64,000 nt of DNA from Paenibacillus sp. MSJ-34 (GTDB lineage: Bacteria > Bacillota > Bacilli > Paenibacillales > Paenibacillaceae): positions 1 through 64,000 of the forward strand of contig NZ_JAHLPR010000013.1 of the NCBI RefSeq assembly GCF_018918005.1, read 5' to 3'. Below the pieces are notes generated by a model. It did no database searches. It was not told the DNA's origin and saw only the letters and a list, made by a program, of their open reading frames with translations. The stretch's first letter is position 1; each line of letters opens with the position of its first letter. Shown here piece by piece: positions 63,030-64,000 of this stretch. The translations under genes were made by a program, and so were the position numbers.

Positions 63030-63059
63030 TTGACATTAGGTAGTAGTCCGTGATATATT
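63030..63059 (+). promoter_or_regulatory. Promoter of tRNA-Leu
   Basis: TTGACA at 63030-63035, an 18-base spacer and TATATT at 63054-63059, about 22 bases before the tRNA. Confidence 0.75.
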
Positions 63060-63080
63060 ATTCTTTGTCGTTAGATAAAT

Positions 63081-63167
<87 letters not shown>

Positions 63168-63180
63168 TTTCAACAATGAC

Positions 63181-63222
63181 AGGTTTCTGATCTGCGTTTT
63201 CTGGCAGAGCGGAAACCTTTTT
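63181..63222 (+). terminator. Terminator after tRNA-Leu
   Basis: AGGTTTC..CTGC pairs with GCAG..GAAACCT (one internal mismatch region) and is followed by TTTTTG. The intron-like sequence begins eight bases further on. Confidence 0.8.
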
Positions 63223-63229
63223 GTTATTT

Positions 63230-63560
63230 GCGCGCCTAGCCAAGTTAGGCACAACTAACCGGTGTGAGTCCGGTCGAGGTAAGAGCCAAGTCGCCTCGCA
63301 GCTGACAGGCAATTGGTGGAGAGACCCTAAGGTTGAAGCCCTGTGACAAAGTAACTCTCAAGAGAGTGCGAGCAAATCAGCAGGCCGTAACATCAAGTGA
63401 ATCATGCCGCATCGTCAAAAAGAACCTGCAAAGGACAAGAGAGAGCCGAGCCTCGGAACATTGGGCGAAGGCCATGGAACGCGTGAAGCTCTTGGAAACG
63501 CAGCGCGGAAGAACTCTCCGGTGAATGGGGTTGGAGAAATCAGCCCCATTTCGGAAATAT
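63230..63560 (+). mobile_element. 5' part of a group II intron-like element (fragment)
   Basis: A structured, non-coding segment beginning GCGCGCC (consensus group II start is GUGYG), then CTAGCC...GGC, ACCGGTGTGAGTCCGGTC and GAGGTAAGAGCCAAGTCGCCTC, which resemble the 5' domain I of bacterial group II introns. It sits directly after a terminator T run, the usual target of class C introns. No reverse transcriptase or domain V is seen before the next element; it is probably truncated. An IStron-type group I element is the alternative. Confidence 0.5.
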
Positions 63561-63670
63561 TTTTTTCCAATTCGAAACGGGGTTACAATAAAAAATACTC
63601 CCACAAAAGTAGGAGGAAAGGAGGTTTGGTGGTACAAGGAAATCCTCGTCCCATCTGCCTCGGCCAATGC

Positions 63671-64000
63671 CGAGAGACTATTAAATACAAGGTAGTGGAT
63701 ATATTAGAGAGTCACATGATGCCAGATCATGTGCATATGTTAGTAGCGATTCCACCAAAAATCTCATTATGGGATATCTGAAGGGAAAAAGCTCACTGAT
63801 GATATTCGAGAAGCATGGCAGTGTGAAGTATAAATATGGCAATCGAAAATTTTGGGCGGAGGGATACTACGTCAGCACAGTAGGCTTAAATGAAGCAACC
63901 GTCGCAAAATATATACGTGAACAAGAAGCACATGCACAGCGAATTCACACAGGAATTAACTGGAACGGATGGTGGATGCCAAACGCGACTGGGAAAAGCT
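63671..64000 (+). pseudogene. Broken IS200/IS605-type tnpA, partial
   Basis: A Y1-transposase fragment. The upstream part encodes CRETIKYKVV and DILESHMMPDHVHMLVAIPP, carrying the HUH metal motif (HVH) of TnpA, then stops at 63779-63781. The downstream part, from ATG 63769 in another frame, encodes MGYLKGKSSLMIFEKH, YGNRKFWAEGYYVSTVG and the region of the catalytic Tyr. The N-terminus is missing and a frameshift separates the parts. It runs off the window; the last residues diverge from the family. Confidence 0.75.

Noticed and set aside
63404-63781. 125-codon frame starting in the intron-like region
   Set aside because: Only its end matches TnpA. The first part translates structured non-coding sequence, so it is not one protein gene.

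Overview
The window comes from a low-to-mid GC, endospore-forming Firmicute, most likely a Paenibacillaceae member (Paenibacillus or a close relative). The evidence is the hemE-hemH-hemY order, KbaA, YisL, YtpB, YugP, YitT, YesL, YhaO/YhaN, a DUF3906 protein, a Firmicute-type 6S RNA, Bacillus-type citA/citR, strong AGGAGG Shine-Dalgarno sequences, and many TTG and GTG starts. No species call is attempted. Nearly all of it is ordinary chromosomal core. Mobile DNA is limited to small remnants and dispersed intergenic repeats.

Layout: (1) 0.4-9.3 kb: an MFS exporter faces the haem genes hemE-hemH-hemY across an intergenic region with a perfect TTGTGA-N6-TCACAA palindrome. A CapA-like protein, a fumarylacetoacetase-fold enzyme, a DUF92 membrane protein and a DUF3990 (ADP-ribosyltransferase-like) gene with a small overlapping partner follow. 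(2) 9.6-19 kb: yisL, kbaA (sporulation kinase signalling), an Uup-type ABC-F ATPase, a secreted phosphodiester-glycosidase-like protein coupled to an M42 peptidase and a LapA-like protein, oligoendopeptidase F, a methyltransferase and a cold-shock protein behind a leader hairpin. (3) 19-33.6 kb: nitroreductase, MFS, a ytpB (terpene synthase)-pfkA pair, Bcp, a glycoside-hydrolase-like secreted protein, YitT, the CshA helicase behind a long leader, YesL, 6S RNA, Tpx, rhomboid and a GltC-like LysR regulator.

(4) 33.7-44.6 kb: YugP/MerR/MFS, a ResA-like thioredoxin, citramalate synthase, DNA polymerase IV, ferredoxin, an L,D-transpeptidase, quinone-type PyrD, a RelQ-type (p)ppGpp synthetase and a DUF309 protein. 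(5) 44.6-45.7 kb: a degenerate 22-bp tandem array and an internally deleted IS1595-family transposase with a LexA-box-like palindrome in its promoter. It abuts citA, which faces its regulator gene citR. (6) 46.9-63 kb: pseudouridine synthase, HAD phosphatase, a protein with apparent threefold internal repetition, RsmF-like methyltransferase, diguanylate cyclase, glycosyltransferase, the YhaO/YhaN (SbcD/SbcC-like) pair overlapping ykvI, a lipoprotein, xpt and small conserved proteins. (7) 63-64 kb: tRNA-Leu(CAG) and its terminator. Directly after the terminator comes a structured segment resembling the 5' part of a group II intron, then a broken IS200-type tnpA running off the window.

Functional themes are haem and respiration-linked metabolism, sporulation signalling, stress and cold response (Csp, CshA, 6S RNA, RelQ, Tpx, Bcp, Pol IV) and envelope proteins. 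I see no CRISPR array, prophage, or large defence or biosynthetic island. The observations most worth follow-up are the DUF3990 pair, the intron/IS200 junction after the tRNA, the cshA leader, the Rex/Fnr-like site before hemE, the dispersed intergenic repeats, and the triple-repeat protein at 49.5 kb.
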